The notes under the pieces: generated by a model
What the model saw: the letters and a program-made list of their open reading frames with translations, nothing else
Database searches by the model: none
Told to the model about the DNA's origin: nothing
In this document: piece after piece, positions 8,475-15,949 of the stretch
Position numbering within the stretch: position 1 is the first letter of the stretch
Layout: every line of letters begins with the position of its first letter
From: Streptomyces sp. BR123
GTDB lineage: Bacteria; Actinomycetota; Actinomycetes; Streptomycetales; Streptomycetaceae
DNA: 46,859 bases
Reading direction: 5' to 3'
Assembly (NCBI RefSeq): GCF_013401435.1
Contig: NZ_JACBGN010000023.1
Coordinates: 1-46,859 of the forward strand
Made by a program: the position numbers and the translations under genes

Positions 8475-8504
8475 CTGCCAGAGCGTACAGCCGGTAAGGC
8501 CCTG

Positions 8505-8740
8505 CCCAAGCCCCGTTCCGGGCCCCACGCGGCCCGTTCCCAGCCTGGTTCCCGGTCCCGTTTCCGGCCCGGTCGGGAGCCCGGTTCGCGGTACCGGCCC
8601 CTGCCCGGCCCAGGCCCCGTTCCCGGTGCCGCGCGGGCCGTTCCGGTGGCGCGCGGCCCGTTCCCGGCGCGGGGTGCGCGGCCCGTACCCGGCCCGGGTC
8701 CCGTTCCCGGCGCTGTTCCGGCTCGCCCGGCCGCCGCGGG
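8505..8740. repeat. Degenerate GTTCC-rich repeat array in the cobU-cobT spacer
   Basis: The spacer between cobU and cobT is filled with about ten loosely spaced copies of a core like GGCCCGTTCCCGG (variants GTACC, GTTTCC and GTTCGC), separated by 10-25 bases of G/C-rich DNA. It has no plausible coding frame with a start and ribosome binding site. Its regularity suggests duplication of a short unit followed by drift. No known operator or RNA family was recognised. Confidence 0.7.
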
Positions 8741-8747
8741 ACCGGAG

Positions 8748-9962
8748 TCAGTCCTTCAGGACCACCGCCTGACCGGCGACCACCAGCAGTACGTGCTCGC
8801 ACTCCGCGGCCACCGCGCTGTTCAGCCGCCCGAGCTCGTCGCGGAAGCGGCGCCCCGAAGCCGTCGCGGGAACGATGCCCGAGCCCACCTCGTTGCTGAC
8901 GGCCACCACCGTGCGGCGGGTCGCCCGCAGGGCCGCCACCAGCTCCGCCACCCGCTCCTGCAGCTGCTTGCGGCCCCGGCCCGCCCAGACGGCGTCGTCC
9001 CAGGCGCCCACCCGGTCCATGGCGTCCGTCAGCCACAGCGCCAGGCAGTCGATCAGCAGCGGCGGCCCGCCCTCCGCGAGCAGCGGCGCCAGCTCGCAGG
9101 TCTCCACCGTCCGCCAGCTCCCGGGCCGGCGCTCCCGGTGCAGCCCGACCCGCGCCGCCCACTCCGAGTCGCCCGCGCGCGTCCCCGAGGTGGCCACGTA
9201 GACCACCTCCGGGAAGCCCGCCAGACGCCGCTCCGCTTCCAGGGACTTCCCGGAGCGGGCGCCGCCCAGCACGAGCGTCCGGCGCGGCAGGTCCGGCACC
9301 GCGTGGTACTCGCCCACCGTCACCGTCGTCCCGTCCGGCACCGCGCGCGCCCCGGCCGCCGCGCACCGCCGCTCCAGCTCGCGCCCCGGCGGGGTGTCGT
9401 GGTCCAGGTGCACGGCGATGACGTCCGTGGTGGGCCCGGCCGCGCCGCCGGCCCGGAGCCGGGCCAGCGCCTCCGGCCGGCCCAGCACGTCCGCGAGGAC
9501 CATGTCGTACGGGCGCTGCGGGAACCCGGGCCCACCCGCCTCCTGCCCGGCCGGCGCCGCGCCCGGCGGCAGGTACAGCAGTCGGCTGCCGTCCGGACCG
9601 GTCACCTCGTAGCCGGTGCCCGGCGCGTCCATCGGCACCGCCCGTACCCGGTGTCCGCTGATCACCGCGAGCTCCCGCCCGTCGGGGACCCGTACGGCCG
9701 CGGGCAGCCCGGGCGGCAGCTCCACCGAGGGACCGTCGTGCGGGTGGGTCAGCAGGACCTGCCGTACGCCGGCCAGCGAGTGCCCGGCGCGGGCCCCGGC
9801 CAGGACCGCCCCGGGAGTCAGGTCGAGCAGCAGGGCCTCGTCGACGAGCAGGGACGTCGCGGCGCGCGCCCGGGGGCCGACGGAGACCGCGCAGGCCGCG
9901 CAGGGACAGCCGGGGCGGGGCAGTCCTTCGGGTGTTCCGGTGCCGAGCAGAGTGAGTTCCAC
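8748..9962 (-). CDS. cobU: MBL-like domain fused to CobU adenosylcobinamide kinase/guanylyltransferase
   Basis: The start is the GTG at 9962 (VELTLLGTGTPEG), with GGGAGGA about seven bases upstream, giving 404 residues. Residues 1-220 resemble a metallo-beta-lactamase fold (LLGTGTPEG opening, THPHDGPS near 72-79, AVHLDHDT near 183-190). The metal motif is incomplete (HxHDG rather than HxHxDH). A GCPCAAC cysteine cluster sits at residues 18-24. Residues 228-404 are CobU, with P-loop GGARSGKS (233-240), VYVATSG, a DCLALWLTDAM segment and VSNEVGSGIVP. CobU phosphorylates adenosylcobinamide and transfers GMP to it, providing the substrate for CobS. This fusion is, as I recall, widespread in Streptomyces; the job of the first half is unknown. 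Confidence 0.92.
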   Translation of the reverse strand: MELTLLGTGTPEGLPRPGCPCAACAVSVGPRARAATSLLVDEALLLDLTPGAVLAGARAGHSLAGVRQVLLTHPHDGPSVELPPGLPAAVRVPDGRELAVISGHRVRAVPMDAPGTGYEVTGPDGSRLLYLPPGAAPAGQEAGGPGFPQRPYDMVLADVLGRPEALARLRAGGAAGPTTDVIAVHLDHDTPPGRELERRCAAAGARAVPDGTTVTVGEYHAVPDLPRRTLVLGGARSGKSLEAERRLAGFPEVVYVATSGTRAGDSEWAARVGLHRERRPGSWRTVETCELAPLLAEGGPPLLIDCLALWLTDAMDRVGAWDDAVWAGRGRKQLQERVAELVAALRATRRTVVAVSNEVGSGIVPATASGRRFRDELGRLNSAVAAECEHVLLVVAGQAVVLKD

Positions 9963-10055
9963 AAGAAGATCCTCCCGCGTCGCCGGGAGTGGTGCGCGCC
10001 CGGCTAATCTGCGGGCAGACTCAAGGCGAGCAGCGGACGAGCAACGGAGGCGGAC

Positions 10056-10268
10056 ATGGCGTGGACGTGGCGGTTCGAGACGGCCGACGGCAGCGAGACG
10101 ACCCCTGCGGTCACCCCGGAGGAGTTCACCACGCAGGGCGACGCGGAGTCCTGGATCGGTGAGTACTGGAAGGAACTGCTGGAGGGCGGTACCGAGCGGG
10201 TGAAGCTGTCCGACGACAGCGGCACCGAGCTGTACGCGATGAGCCTGCGCGAGGCGCTGGACGCCTGA
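10056..10268 (+). CDS. Conserved small acidic protein (70 aa)
   Basis: The ATG is preceded by AACGGAGGCGGAC, a good ribosome binding site. The product is small and acidic with an aromatic N-terminus (MAWTWRFETADG), a WIGEYWKELLEGG helix in the middle and a YAMSLREALDA ending. I recognise it as a small hypothetical protein conserved in streptomycetes, with no known function. It is divergent from cobU, 93 bases apart, and is followed by a GC-rich hairpin. Confidence 0.85.
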   Translation: MAWTWRFETADGSETTPAVTPEEFTTQGDAESWIGEYWKELLEGGTERVKLSDDSGTELYAMSLREALDA

Positions 10269-10305
10269 CCCGGCCCGGCGCGGACGCTCCGCGCGAGCGG
10301 CGGGC

Positions 10306-10338
10306 GAGCCCCGGGCCCCGGCAGGGGCCCGGGGCCTC
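10306..10338 (+). terminator. GC-rich hairpin terminator
   Basis: An 11-base perfect stem (CCCCGGGCCCC at 10309-10319 with its complement at 10324-10334) closes a GGCA loop, with partial extension outside. It lies 40 bases past the 70-residue protein gene and before the convergent methyltransferase gene. There is no T-run, as is usual for Streptomyces. Confidence 0.7.
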
Positions 10339-10405
10339 CTCGTGCGGGGGCCGTACGGGGTGGTGCAGCGGCGGTGCGAGCAGGGCGGTGCGGGGCCGGC
10401 GGGGG

Positions 10406-11113
10406 TCAGCCGCGGACGCCGCACAGGTGCAGCAGGGCCGCCACACTGCGGTAGGGGTCGGTCCGCCCGGCGCGGTCCTCGGCGGCCAGGAGCCGCTCCA
10501 GGTCCTCGTCCGGGGGGAGGGTCTCACCGGCCTCGGTGCCGTCGGTGAAGACGCGTACGCCGTACCAGGCGTGCAGCGGTGCACCGATCCCCGACAGCGT
10601 GGCCGTGAGGTCGCAGAGCCGGTCGGCCCGTACCTCCAGGCCCAGGCGGTTGGTGTAGTCGACGGATTCGAAGGCGGCCAGCGCGCCCTGCCAGTCGCCG
10701 TCCAGTCCGGGCCGCATCGCGAGCGCGTCGCCGTTGCGCACCAGCAGGGACAGCAGCCCGCCGGGGGCCAGCATCCGGGCCAGCCCGGCCAGCATCCCGT
10801 CCGGCTCGGGCACGTACATCAGCACGCCGTGGCAGAGCACGATGTCGAAGCTGCCCGGGGTGAAGTGGGCGCCGGTCTCGCGCCCGTCCCCCTCCAGCAG
10901 TTCGACCCGGTCCTGGATACCGGGAGGCTCGGCCTCCAGCGCCGCGCGGGCCACGGCCAGCATCCCGGGGTCCTGCTCCAGCCCGGTCACCCGGTGCCCG
11001 GCGCGGGCGAGCCGCAGCGCCTGGGTGCCCTGGCCCATGCCCACGTCGAGGACGCGCAGCCGCTGCCCTACCGGGAAGCGCTGCGCGATCTGCTCATCGA
11101 CCTGTCGGCCCAC
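10406..11113 (-). CDS. Class I SAM-dependent methyltransferase
   Basis: The protein has motif I LRVLDVGMGQGTQALRLA (about residues 19-36), motif II acidic VTGLEQD, then LLEGDGRE and FDIVLCHGVLMYVPEPDGML, the normal order of a Rossmann-fold methyltransferase. The substrate is unknown. The only canonical start is the GTG at 11113, giving 235 residues. However, the same frame encodes a family-like N-terminal stretch upstream (AFAQGARLWLEGLGGLRNAV and so on), back to a CTG that overlaps the stop of the DUF3043 gene as CTGA at 11218. The real protein may therefore be about 35 residues longer and use an unusual start. It lies downstream of the DUF3043 gene on the same strand. Confidence 0.85.
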   Translation of the reverse strand: MGRQVDEQIAQRFPVGQRLRVLDVGMGQGTQALRLARAGHRVTGLEQDPGMLAVARAALEAEPPGIQDRVELLEGDGRETGAHFTPGSFDIVLCHGVLMYVPEPDGMLAGLARMLAPGGLLSLLVRNGDALAMRPGLDGDWQGALAAFESVDYTNRLGLEVRADRLCDLTATLSGIGAPLHAWYGVRVFTDGTEAGETLPPDEDLERLLAAEDRAGRTDPYRSVAALLHLCGVRG

Positions 11114-11214
11114 GAGTTCCTGGCGGACGGCGTTGCGCAGGCCGCCCAGGCCTTCGAGCCACAGCCTGGCGCCCTGTGCGAATGCTTCCCCCGTTCCCCC
11201 GGGCCTGGCTGCGC

Positions 11215-11814
11215 TCAGGGCCGTTCCCCGCGCTTGACCTGCGGCTTCGGCAGGCGCAGGCGGCGCATCTGGAGGGTTCGCATCAGACCGTACGCGACGG
11301 CGCCGCGGCGCGGCTGGTCGGCGAAGCGCTCGTTCAGGGCCTTGCGCAGGCGGAACGCCAGACCGATCGAGTCGAGGATGATCAGGGCGATCACGGCGAG
11401 CCAGAGCAGCAGGGCCACGTTCTGGATCTGCGCCTGCCGGACCATGCTCAACACGAGGATGATCACGGCCAGCGGCAGGAACATCTCGGCGACGGAGAAG
11501 CGGGAGTCGACGAAGTCGCGGACGAAGCGGCGCACCGGGCCCTTGTCGCGGGCCGGCAGGTAGCGCTCGTCGCCGCTGGCCAGAGCCTCGCGCTGCTTGG
11601 CCAGCTCGACGCGGCGCCGTTCACGGGCGCGCCTGGCGTCCTCCTTGCGGTCGCCGGTGGAGACCACCGCAGCCTTGCGCTGCGACTGGGCCACGGCGCG
11701 CTTCGGCGTCGGGCGGCCCTTGGGGGCCTGCGGGTCACGGGGCTTCGAGAGGTCGGCGCTCACCTTGTCGGTGGCTGCGGCCTTCTCTTCCTTGGAGGAG
11801 CGGCTACCAAACAC
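11215..11814 (-). CDS. DUF3043 membrane protein
   Basis: I take the GTG at 11814 (VFGSRSSKEEKAAATDK) as start, giving 199 residues; the frame upstream is not family-like. The N-terminal half is charged and rich in Lys/Arg (PKGRPTPKRAVAQSQRK, RRARERRRVELAKQREAL). The YLPARDKGPVRRFVRDFVDSRFSVAEMFLP segment, two adjacent membrane helices (about 115-160) and a basic C-terminus follow. This is the actinobacterial DUF3043 architecture; its function is not known. It is divergent from pspA and probably co-transcribed with the methyltransferase. Confidence 0.88.
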   Translation of the reverse strand: MFGSRSSKEEKAAATDKVSADLSKPRDPQAPKGRPTPKRAVAQSQRKAAVVSTGDRKEDARRARERRRVELAKQREALASGDERYLPARDKGPVRRFVRDFVDSRFSVAEMFLPLAVIILVLSMVRQAQIQNVALLLWLAVIALIILDSIGLAFRLRKALNERFADQPRRGAVAYGLMRTLQMRRLRLPKPQVKRGERP

Positions 11815-12125
11815 AAAACCCAAGCCTACGTGGTTGCGCACCGGTACCCCACCCCGTCGGGGAACGATCCGGCAACGGCGGGCGTCTGGACCTGTGCAGG
11901 GTTCGTGCAAGGGCGTCGGGGTGCGTCGGGGAACCGTCTCCTCCTTGCGCCTGACAGCGGCGGGTGCGCAGTCGTCCTGGAGGAGGAGCGCATCCGCTCA
12001 CGAACAGTGCGGTAATGGAGACAGGGCCCGTACTGTGGGTCCTGGCGGCGGCCACTCGGGGGACCGAGGGCCGCACGTGTTGGTGACCTGGAGCGAAGTC
12101 CGTCAGAAGGGGGCGCGCGAAGCCC
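11815..12125. other. Divergent intergenic region, DUF3043/pspA
   Basis: This gap of 311 bases must hold promoters for both genes. I see an imperfect hairpin around 12025-12047 (CAGGGCCC/GGGTCCTG with a GTACTGT loop). I see no clear sigma-54 site or -35/-10 pair of consensus quality, and no coding frame with a ribosome binding site. Confidence 0.4.
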
Positions 12126-12920
12126 ATGAGCGGTGTCATGAAGCGTATGGGGATGATCTTCCGCGCGAAGGCGAACAAGGCCCTTGACCGGGCCGAGGAC
12201 CCGCGCGAGACCCTCGACTACTCGTACCAGAAGCAGCTGGAGCTGCTGCAGAAGGTTCGCCGCGGCGTCGCGGACGTCGCCACCTCCCGCAAGCGCCTGG
12301 AACTGCAGCTCAACCAGCTGCAGACCCAGTCCGCGAAGCTGGAGGACCAGGGCCGCAAGGCGCTGGCGCTCGGCCGCGAGGACCTGGCCCGCGAGGCGCT
12401 GTCCCGCCGTGCCTCGCTCCAGCAGCAGGTCGGCGACCTGCAGGTGCAGCACGAGACGCTGCAGGGCGAGGAGGAGAAGCTGACCCTGGCCGCGCAGCGC
12501 CTCCAGGCCAAGGTGGACGCCTTCCGCACGAAGAAGGAGACCATCAAGGCCACCTACACGGCCGCCCAGGCGCAGACCCGGATCGCCGAGTCCTTCTCCG
12601 GTATCTCCGAGGAGATGAGCGACGTCGGCGTGGCCATCCAGCGGGCCGAGGACAAGACCGCCCAGCTGCAGGCCCGTGCGGGCGCGATCGACGAGCTGCT
12701 CGCCTCCGGCGCCCTCGACGACCAGAGCGGTCTCGGCGCCAAGGACGACATCCAGGCCGAGCTCGACCGCCTGTCGGGCGGTACGGACGTGGAGCTGGAG
12801 CTCCAGCGGATGAAGGCCGAGCTGGCCGGCGGCTCGTCCGCGCAGCAGCAGGCCATCGAGGGCGGCACCCCCGGCAGCGCCCAGCAGTCGCAGAACCAGC
12901 ACCGCTTCGACAAGCAGTAG
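12126..12920 (+). CDS. pspA: PspA/IM30 family envelope-stress protein
   Basis: The 264-residue protein has the family N-terminus (MKRMGMIFRAKANKALDRAEDP) that forms the membrane-binding amphipathic helix. A long, nearly continuous coiled coil (residues 25-190) follows, with KQLELLQKVRRGVADVATSRK and many heptad-like Leu/Gln/Lys repeats. The C-terminal tail is flexible and Gln/Ser/Gly-rich. PspA binds and stabilises stressed membranes as ESCRT-III-like oligomers. An alternative ATG four codons in (12138) is possible; the first has only a weak upstream AAGCCC. The gene is followed after 13 bases by pspAA, which makes an operon very likely. Confidence 0.94.
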   Translation: MSGVMKRMGMIFRAKANKALDRAEDPRETLDYSYQKQLELLQKVRRGVADVATSRKRLELQLNQLQTQSAKLEDQGRKALALGREDLAREALSRRASLQQQVGDLQVQHETLQGEEEKLTLAAQRLQAKVDAFRTKKETIKATYTAAQAQTRIAESFSGISEEMSDVGVAIQRAEDKTAQLQARAGAIDELLASGALDDQSGLGAKDDIQAELDRLSGGTDVELELQRMKAELAGGSSAQQQAIEGGTPGSAQQSQNQHRFDKQ

Positions 12921-12933
12921 GACGGGGCCCGTC

Positions 12934-13212
12934 ATGATTGTCCGCATCATGGGGGAAGGCCAGGTCACGGTGGCCGACAGCCACTTCGCCGAGCTCAACG
13001 CGCTGGACGACGAGCTGCTGCAGGAGATGGAGGGCGGCGACGAGGCGGGCTTCCGGCGCACGCTGCACGCGCTGCTCGACGCCGTACGGCGGCTCGGCGT
13101 GCCGCTGCCCGACGACGCGCTGGAGCCGTCCGAGCTGATCCTGCCCGCGCCCGACGCCTCGCTCGCCGAGGTCCGGGAGATGCTGAGCGACGACGGGCTC
13201 CTCCCCGGCTGA
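12934..13212 (+). CDS. pspAA: PspA-associated protein PspAA
   Basis: This is a 92-residue protein beginning MIVRIMGEGQVTVAD, followed by HFAELNALDDELLQEMEGGDEAGFRRTLHALL, with a C-terminal PSELILPAPDASLAEVREML segment. This matches the small PspAA family that follows pspA in actinobacteria and is thought to be a partner or modulator of PspA. The ATG lies 13 bases after pspA. It converges with the membrane protein gene on the other strand, 45 bases away. Confidence 0.9.
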   Translation: MIVRIMGEGQVTVADSHFAELNALDDELLQEMEGGDEAGFRRTLHALLDAVRRLGVPLPDDALEPSELILPAPDASLAEVREMLSDDGLLPG

Positions 13213-13257
13213 CGGCGGCTTCGTCCCGGTCCGTCCCGGGCCGGCGGCGATACGAGG

Positions 13258-14031
13258 TCAGGGCGGCGGCGGTTCCTTCGGGGCCGCCGTCCGCTCCGGG
13301 TCGGGGGCACCTCCGATGAAGTTCTCGAACCGGCGGCGCTTGGCCGCCCACCGCCGGTCGTGGTGGAAGGCCCGCAGGCCCGCCTTGGCGCGGGCCCGCG
13401 GCCGGTTCGCGTAGAAGCGTTTCGCGTACGGCGAGCCCGGCCGGGCCAGCCGGATCGCGCCGATCAGCGCCACGAACGGGATGACCACCCCGAAGAGCGC
13501 GGTCCGCGCCTTGCCCTTCCACAGGGCGACCAGGGCCGGGAAGAAGTTCAGGGCGGTGTTCAGCGCCACCAGGCCGCGGTTCTGCCGCTCGTCCGCCGTC
13601 AGGTCGTTGACCCCGAACGGCAGGAACCCGGCCAGCACCAGCGCCACCAGCGCGGCCGTCAGCACCACGATCTCGACGCTCTTGCGGCCCTGCTCGCTCC
13701 AGTAGACGTCGTCGAGGTGCAGGATCAGCGCGAACTCGTCCAGGACCAGGCCCGCGCCCAGCCCGAAGAGCACCGCGGAGACCAGCGAGCCGGCTCCGTA
13801 CGCGCTGCTGGCGACGGCACCGAACCCGCCGATGATCACGAGGACCACCCCGGGCACCACGTGGTGGACGTGCAGGCCGCCCGGCGTGACGTTCCCGAAC
13901 GGGCCCCGGCCGGCCCGGATCAGGCGCGTGATGACGCGGGTGACCAGGAACGACATCACGAACGACAGCAGGGCGAGGAGCAGCGGGAGCTTCCCCGGCT
14001 CGACGATGTTCCGGTACCACCAGTGACCCAT
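13258..14031 (-). CDS. Conserved integral membrane protein
   Basis: The start chosen is the ATG giving MGHWWYRNIVEPG, since the longer frame runs back through the cobS gene. The 257-residue protein has about six membrane helices, a conserved TPGGLHVHHVVPGVVL stretch with three histidines, VLDEFALILHLDDVYW, and a basic C-terminal tail (RFYANRPRARAKAGLRAFH) ending in Pro-rich residues. The His and acidic clusters could bind a metal or lipid headgroup. Its position after pspA-pspAA (convergent) is conserved in Streptomyces as I remember it, but no function is assigned. Upstream lie four tandem 14-base repeats. Confidence 0.85.
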   Translation of the reverse strand: MGHWWYRNIVEPGKLPLLLALLSFVMSFLVTRVITRLIRAGRGPFGNVTPGGLHVHHVVPGVVLVIIGGFGAVASSAYGAGSLVSAVLFGLGAGLVLDEFALILHLDDVYWSEQGRKSVEIVVLTAALVALVLAGFLPFGVNDLTADERQNRGLVALNTALNFFPALVALWKGKARTALFGVVIPFVALIGAIRLARPGSPYAKRFYANRPRARAKAGLRAFHHDRRWAAKRRRFENFIGGAPDPERTAAPKEPPPP

Positions 14032-14043
14032 ACCGCCGGCTCC

Positions 14044-14098
14044 TCGTTGTGGCAGCTTCGTTGTGGCAGCTTCGTGTGACGGCTTCGTCGTGACAGCG
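14044..14098. repeat. Four tandem 13-14 base repeats between membrane protein and cobS
   Basis: The units are TCGTTGTGGCAGCT (14044-14057), an identical copy (14058-14071), TCGTGTGACGGCT (14072-14084, one base shorter) and TCGTCGTGACAGCG (14085-14098). They occupy the divergent promoter region between the minus-strand membrane protein start (14031) and cobS (14159). A period of about 1.3 helical turns and the degeneracy of later copies fit either a decaying slippage repeat or multiple binding sites for a regulator. Confidence 0.8.
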
Positions 14099-14158
14099 TC
14101 CTGTTCGTCCCGTATCGGGAAATTTACCGGGACGGGTGAGCAGGTAGCGTTCGCGCCG

Positions 14159-14992
14159 ATGACAGATACGTACGACGACCAGCCCCCGCCATCGCGCCTG
14201 GTCCCGCCCGCGGAGCGGGCCTCGCTGCCCGACGGGATCCGCTTCGCCTTCGGCACGCTCACCGTGCTGCCCGCCCGCATCACCCGCTGGGACCGGCCCG
14301 CGGCCCGCACCGGCATGGCCTGTGCGCCGCTCGCCGGCCTCGTCGTCGGCGTGCTCGCCGCCGCCGCGGGCTCCCTCCTGCTGCTGCTCGGCGGGGGCCC
14401 GTTGCTGGCCGCCGCCGTCACCGTGGCCGTACCGGCCGCCCTGACGCGGGGCCTGCACCTGGACGGCCTCGCCGACACCGCCGACGGGCTGGGCTGCGCC
14501 AAACCGGCCGCCGAGGCCCTGCGCATCATGAAGCGGTCCGACATCGGCCCCTTCGGTGTGGTCGCCCTGCTCCTGCTGCTGCTGATCCAGGCGGGGGCAC
14601 TGGCCGACGCCTACGCCGACGGCTGGGTCCGCGGCGCGTCCGCCGCCGTCGTGGCGGCGGTCACCGCCCGGCTCGCCATGACGCTGGCCTCCCGGGACGG
14701 CGTACCGCCCGCCCGCCTCGAAGGTCTGGGCGCGGCGGTCGCCGGGGTGGTCCCGCGGACCGCGGCCGCGGTGGCGGCCGCCGCCGTCACCGTCCTGGCC
14801 GCGGCCGCCGCCCTGCCGCTGGGCCCGCTCGCCGCAGCCCGGCAGGCGGCCGCGGTCCTGGTGGCCCTGGCGGCGGCCGAGCTGCTGCTGCGCCGTTGCG
14901 TGCACCGCTTCGGCGGGGTCACGGGGGACGTCTTCGGTGCCCTGGCCGAGGTCTCCGCGGCCGCCGCGCTGATCGTCCTCGCCCTGGGCTGA
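14159..14992 (+). CDS. cobS: Adenosylcobinamide-GDP ribazoletransferase (cobalamin synthase)
   Basis: The start is the ATG of MTDTYDDQPPPSR at 14159; GGGACGGGTGAG about 20 bases upstream is a weak ribosome site. The 277-residue membrane protein joins adenosylcobinamide-GDP with alpha-ribazole (phosphate) in the last steps of cobalamin synthesis. Family features are FAFGTLTVLPAR, the signature GLHLDGLADTADGLG around residue 100 (metal-binding aspartates), KRSDIGPFGVVAL, and four to six Ala/Leu-rich helices in the rest. It complements cobU and cobT on the minus strand. The response regulator gene follows 48 bases downstream. Confidence 0.93.
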   Translation: MTDTYDDQPPPSRLVPPAERASLPDGIRFAFGTLTVLPARITRWDRPAARTGMACAPLAGLVVGVLAAAAGSLLLLLGGGPLLAAAVTVAVPAALTRGLHLDGLADTADGLGCAKPAAEALRIMKRSDIGPFGVVALLLLLLIQAGALADAYADGWVRGASAAVVAAVTARLAMTLASRDGVPPARLEGLGAAVAGVVPRTAAAVAAAAVTVLAAAAALPLGPLAAARQAAAVLVALAAAELLLRRCVHRFGGVTGDVFGALAEVSAAAALIVLALG

Positions 14993-15040
14993 GCGGCCCC
15001 GGCTGCCCGGCGGGCCGCCCGGGACACGTAGGGTCGGGCC

Positions 15041-15745
15041 GTGGAAGAGACGCCGACGCCCATCAGGGTGCTGCTCGCCGACGACCAGGCGCTGCTCCGC
15101 AGCGCCTTCAAGGTGCTCGTCGACTCCGAGCCCGACATGGAGGTCGTGGGCGAGGCATGCGACGGGGCGCAGGCCGTCGAGCTCGCCCGGCGGACCCTGC
15201 CCGACGTGGTCCTCATGGACATCCGGATGCCCGGCACCGACGGCCTCGCCGCCACCCGCATGATCGGCCAGGACCCGTCGCTCGCCGCGGTCCGGGTGGT
15301 CATGCTGACGACCTTCGAGGTCGACGAGTACGTGGCCTCCGCGCTGCGGGCCGGCGCCTCCGGCTTCCTCGGCAAGGGTGCCGAGCCCGAGGAACTGCTC
15401 AACGCCATCCGGGTCGCCGCCGCCGGCGAGGCCCTGCTGTCCCCGACCGCCACCAAGGGGCTCATCGCCACCTTCCTCGCCCAGGGCGGCGGCTCCTGCG
15501 GACCGGCAGCGCCGACCGCGGAGGACGCCGAGCGGCTCGCCGCACTGACCGGCCGGGAGCGCGAGGTCCTCGTCCACGTCGCCGGGGGCCTGTCCAACGA
15601 CGAGATCGCCGGGCGGCTCCAGGTCAGCCCGCTCACCGTCAAAACGCACGTGAACCGGGCCATGGCCAAGCTCGGCGCCCGCGACCGGGCCCAACTCGTC
15701 GTCATCGCCTACGAATCGGGGCTGGTCCGTCCGCGCTCCGAGTAG
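15041..15745 (+). CDS. NarL/FixJ-family response regulator
   Basis: A GTG start gives 234 residues. The receiver domain is canonical, with Asp14/Asp15, phospho-acceptor Asp60 (VVLMDIRMPG), Thr90 and Lys112. A short linker precedes the LuxR-type helix-turn-helix LTGREREVLVHVAGGLSNDE...TVKTHVNRAMAKLG (about 168-212). No histidine kinase gene adjoins it. The kinase at 3160-4413 is of the class that normally pairs with such regulators, so they may be a split pair (inference). Downstream is the RND pump gene, a plausible target. The start lies 48 bases after cobS. Confidence 0.93.
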   Translation: MEETPTPIRVLLADDQALLRSAFKVLVDSEPDMEVVGEACDGAQAVELARRTLPDVVLMDIRMPGTDGLAATRMIGQDPSLAAVRVVMLTTFEVDEYVASALRAGASGFLGKGAEPEELLNAIRVAAAGEALLSPTATKGLIATFLAQGGGSCGPAAPTAEDAERLAALTGREREVLVHVAGGLSNDEIAGRLQVSPLTVKTHVNRAMAKLGARDRAQLVVIAYESGLVRPRSE

Positions 15746-15949
15746 CGCCGGCCCGCCGGGCCGGTCCGGTCCGGCCTACACCTTCGTACCGGTGCGTCTA
15801 CTGCAGACGCGGTATGCCATGGATAAGGACGGGACCTGGGGGCGACGCGCAGGCCTCCCGGCACGGGCGAGGCTTGAGTGCCGGCCGCGGCTGTCGCGGC
15901 CCTCTCGGCCGGCCCTGCCCAGACCGACTGCAGAGAGATACCGACGCCC

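Noticed and set aside
8475..8747. Cobalamin riboswitch in the cob spacer
   Set aside because: The B12-box and the characteristic conserved core are absent; the spacer is a simple GTTCC-type repeat.
11826..13310. Long minus-strand frame over pspA
   Set aside because: Antisense to the coiled coil of PspA; Leu/Val/Gln/Gly bias is produced by the complementary codons.
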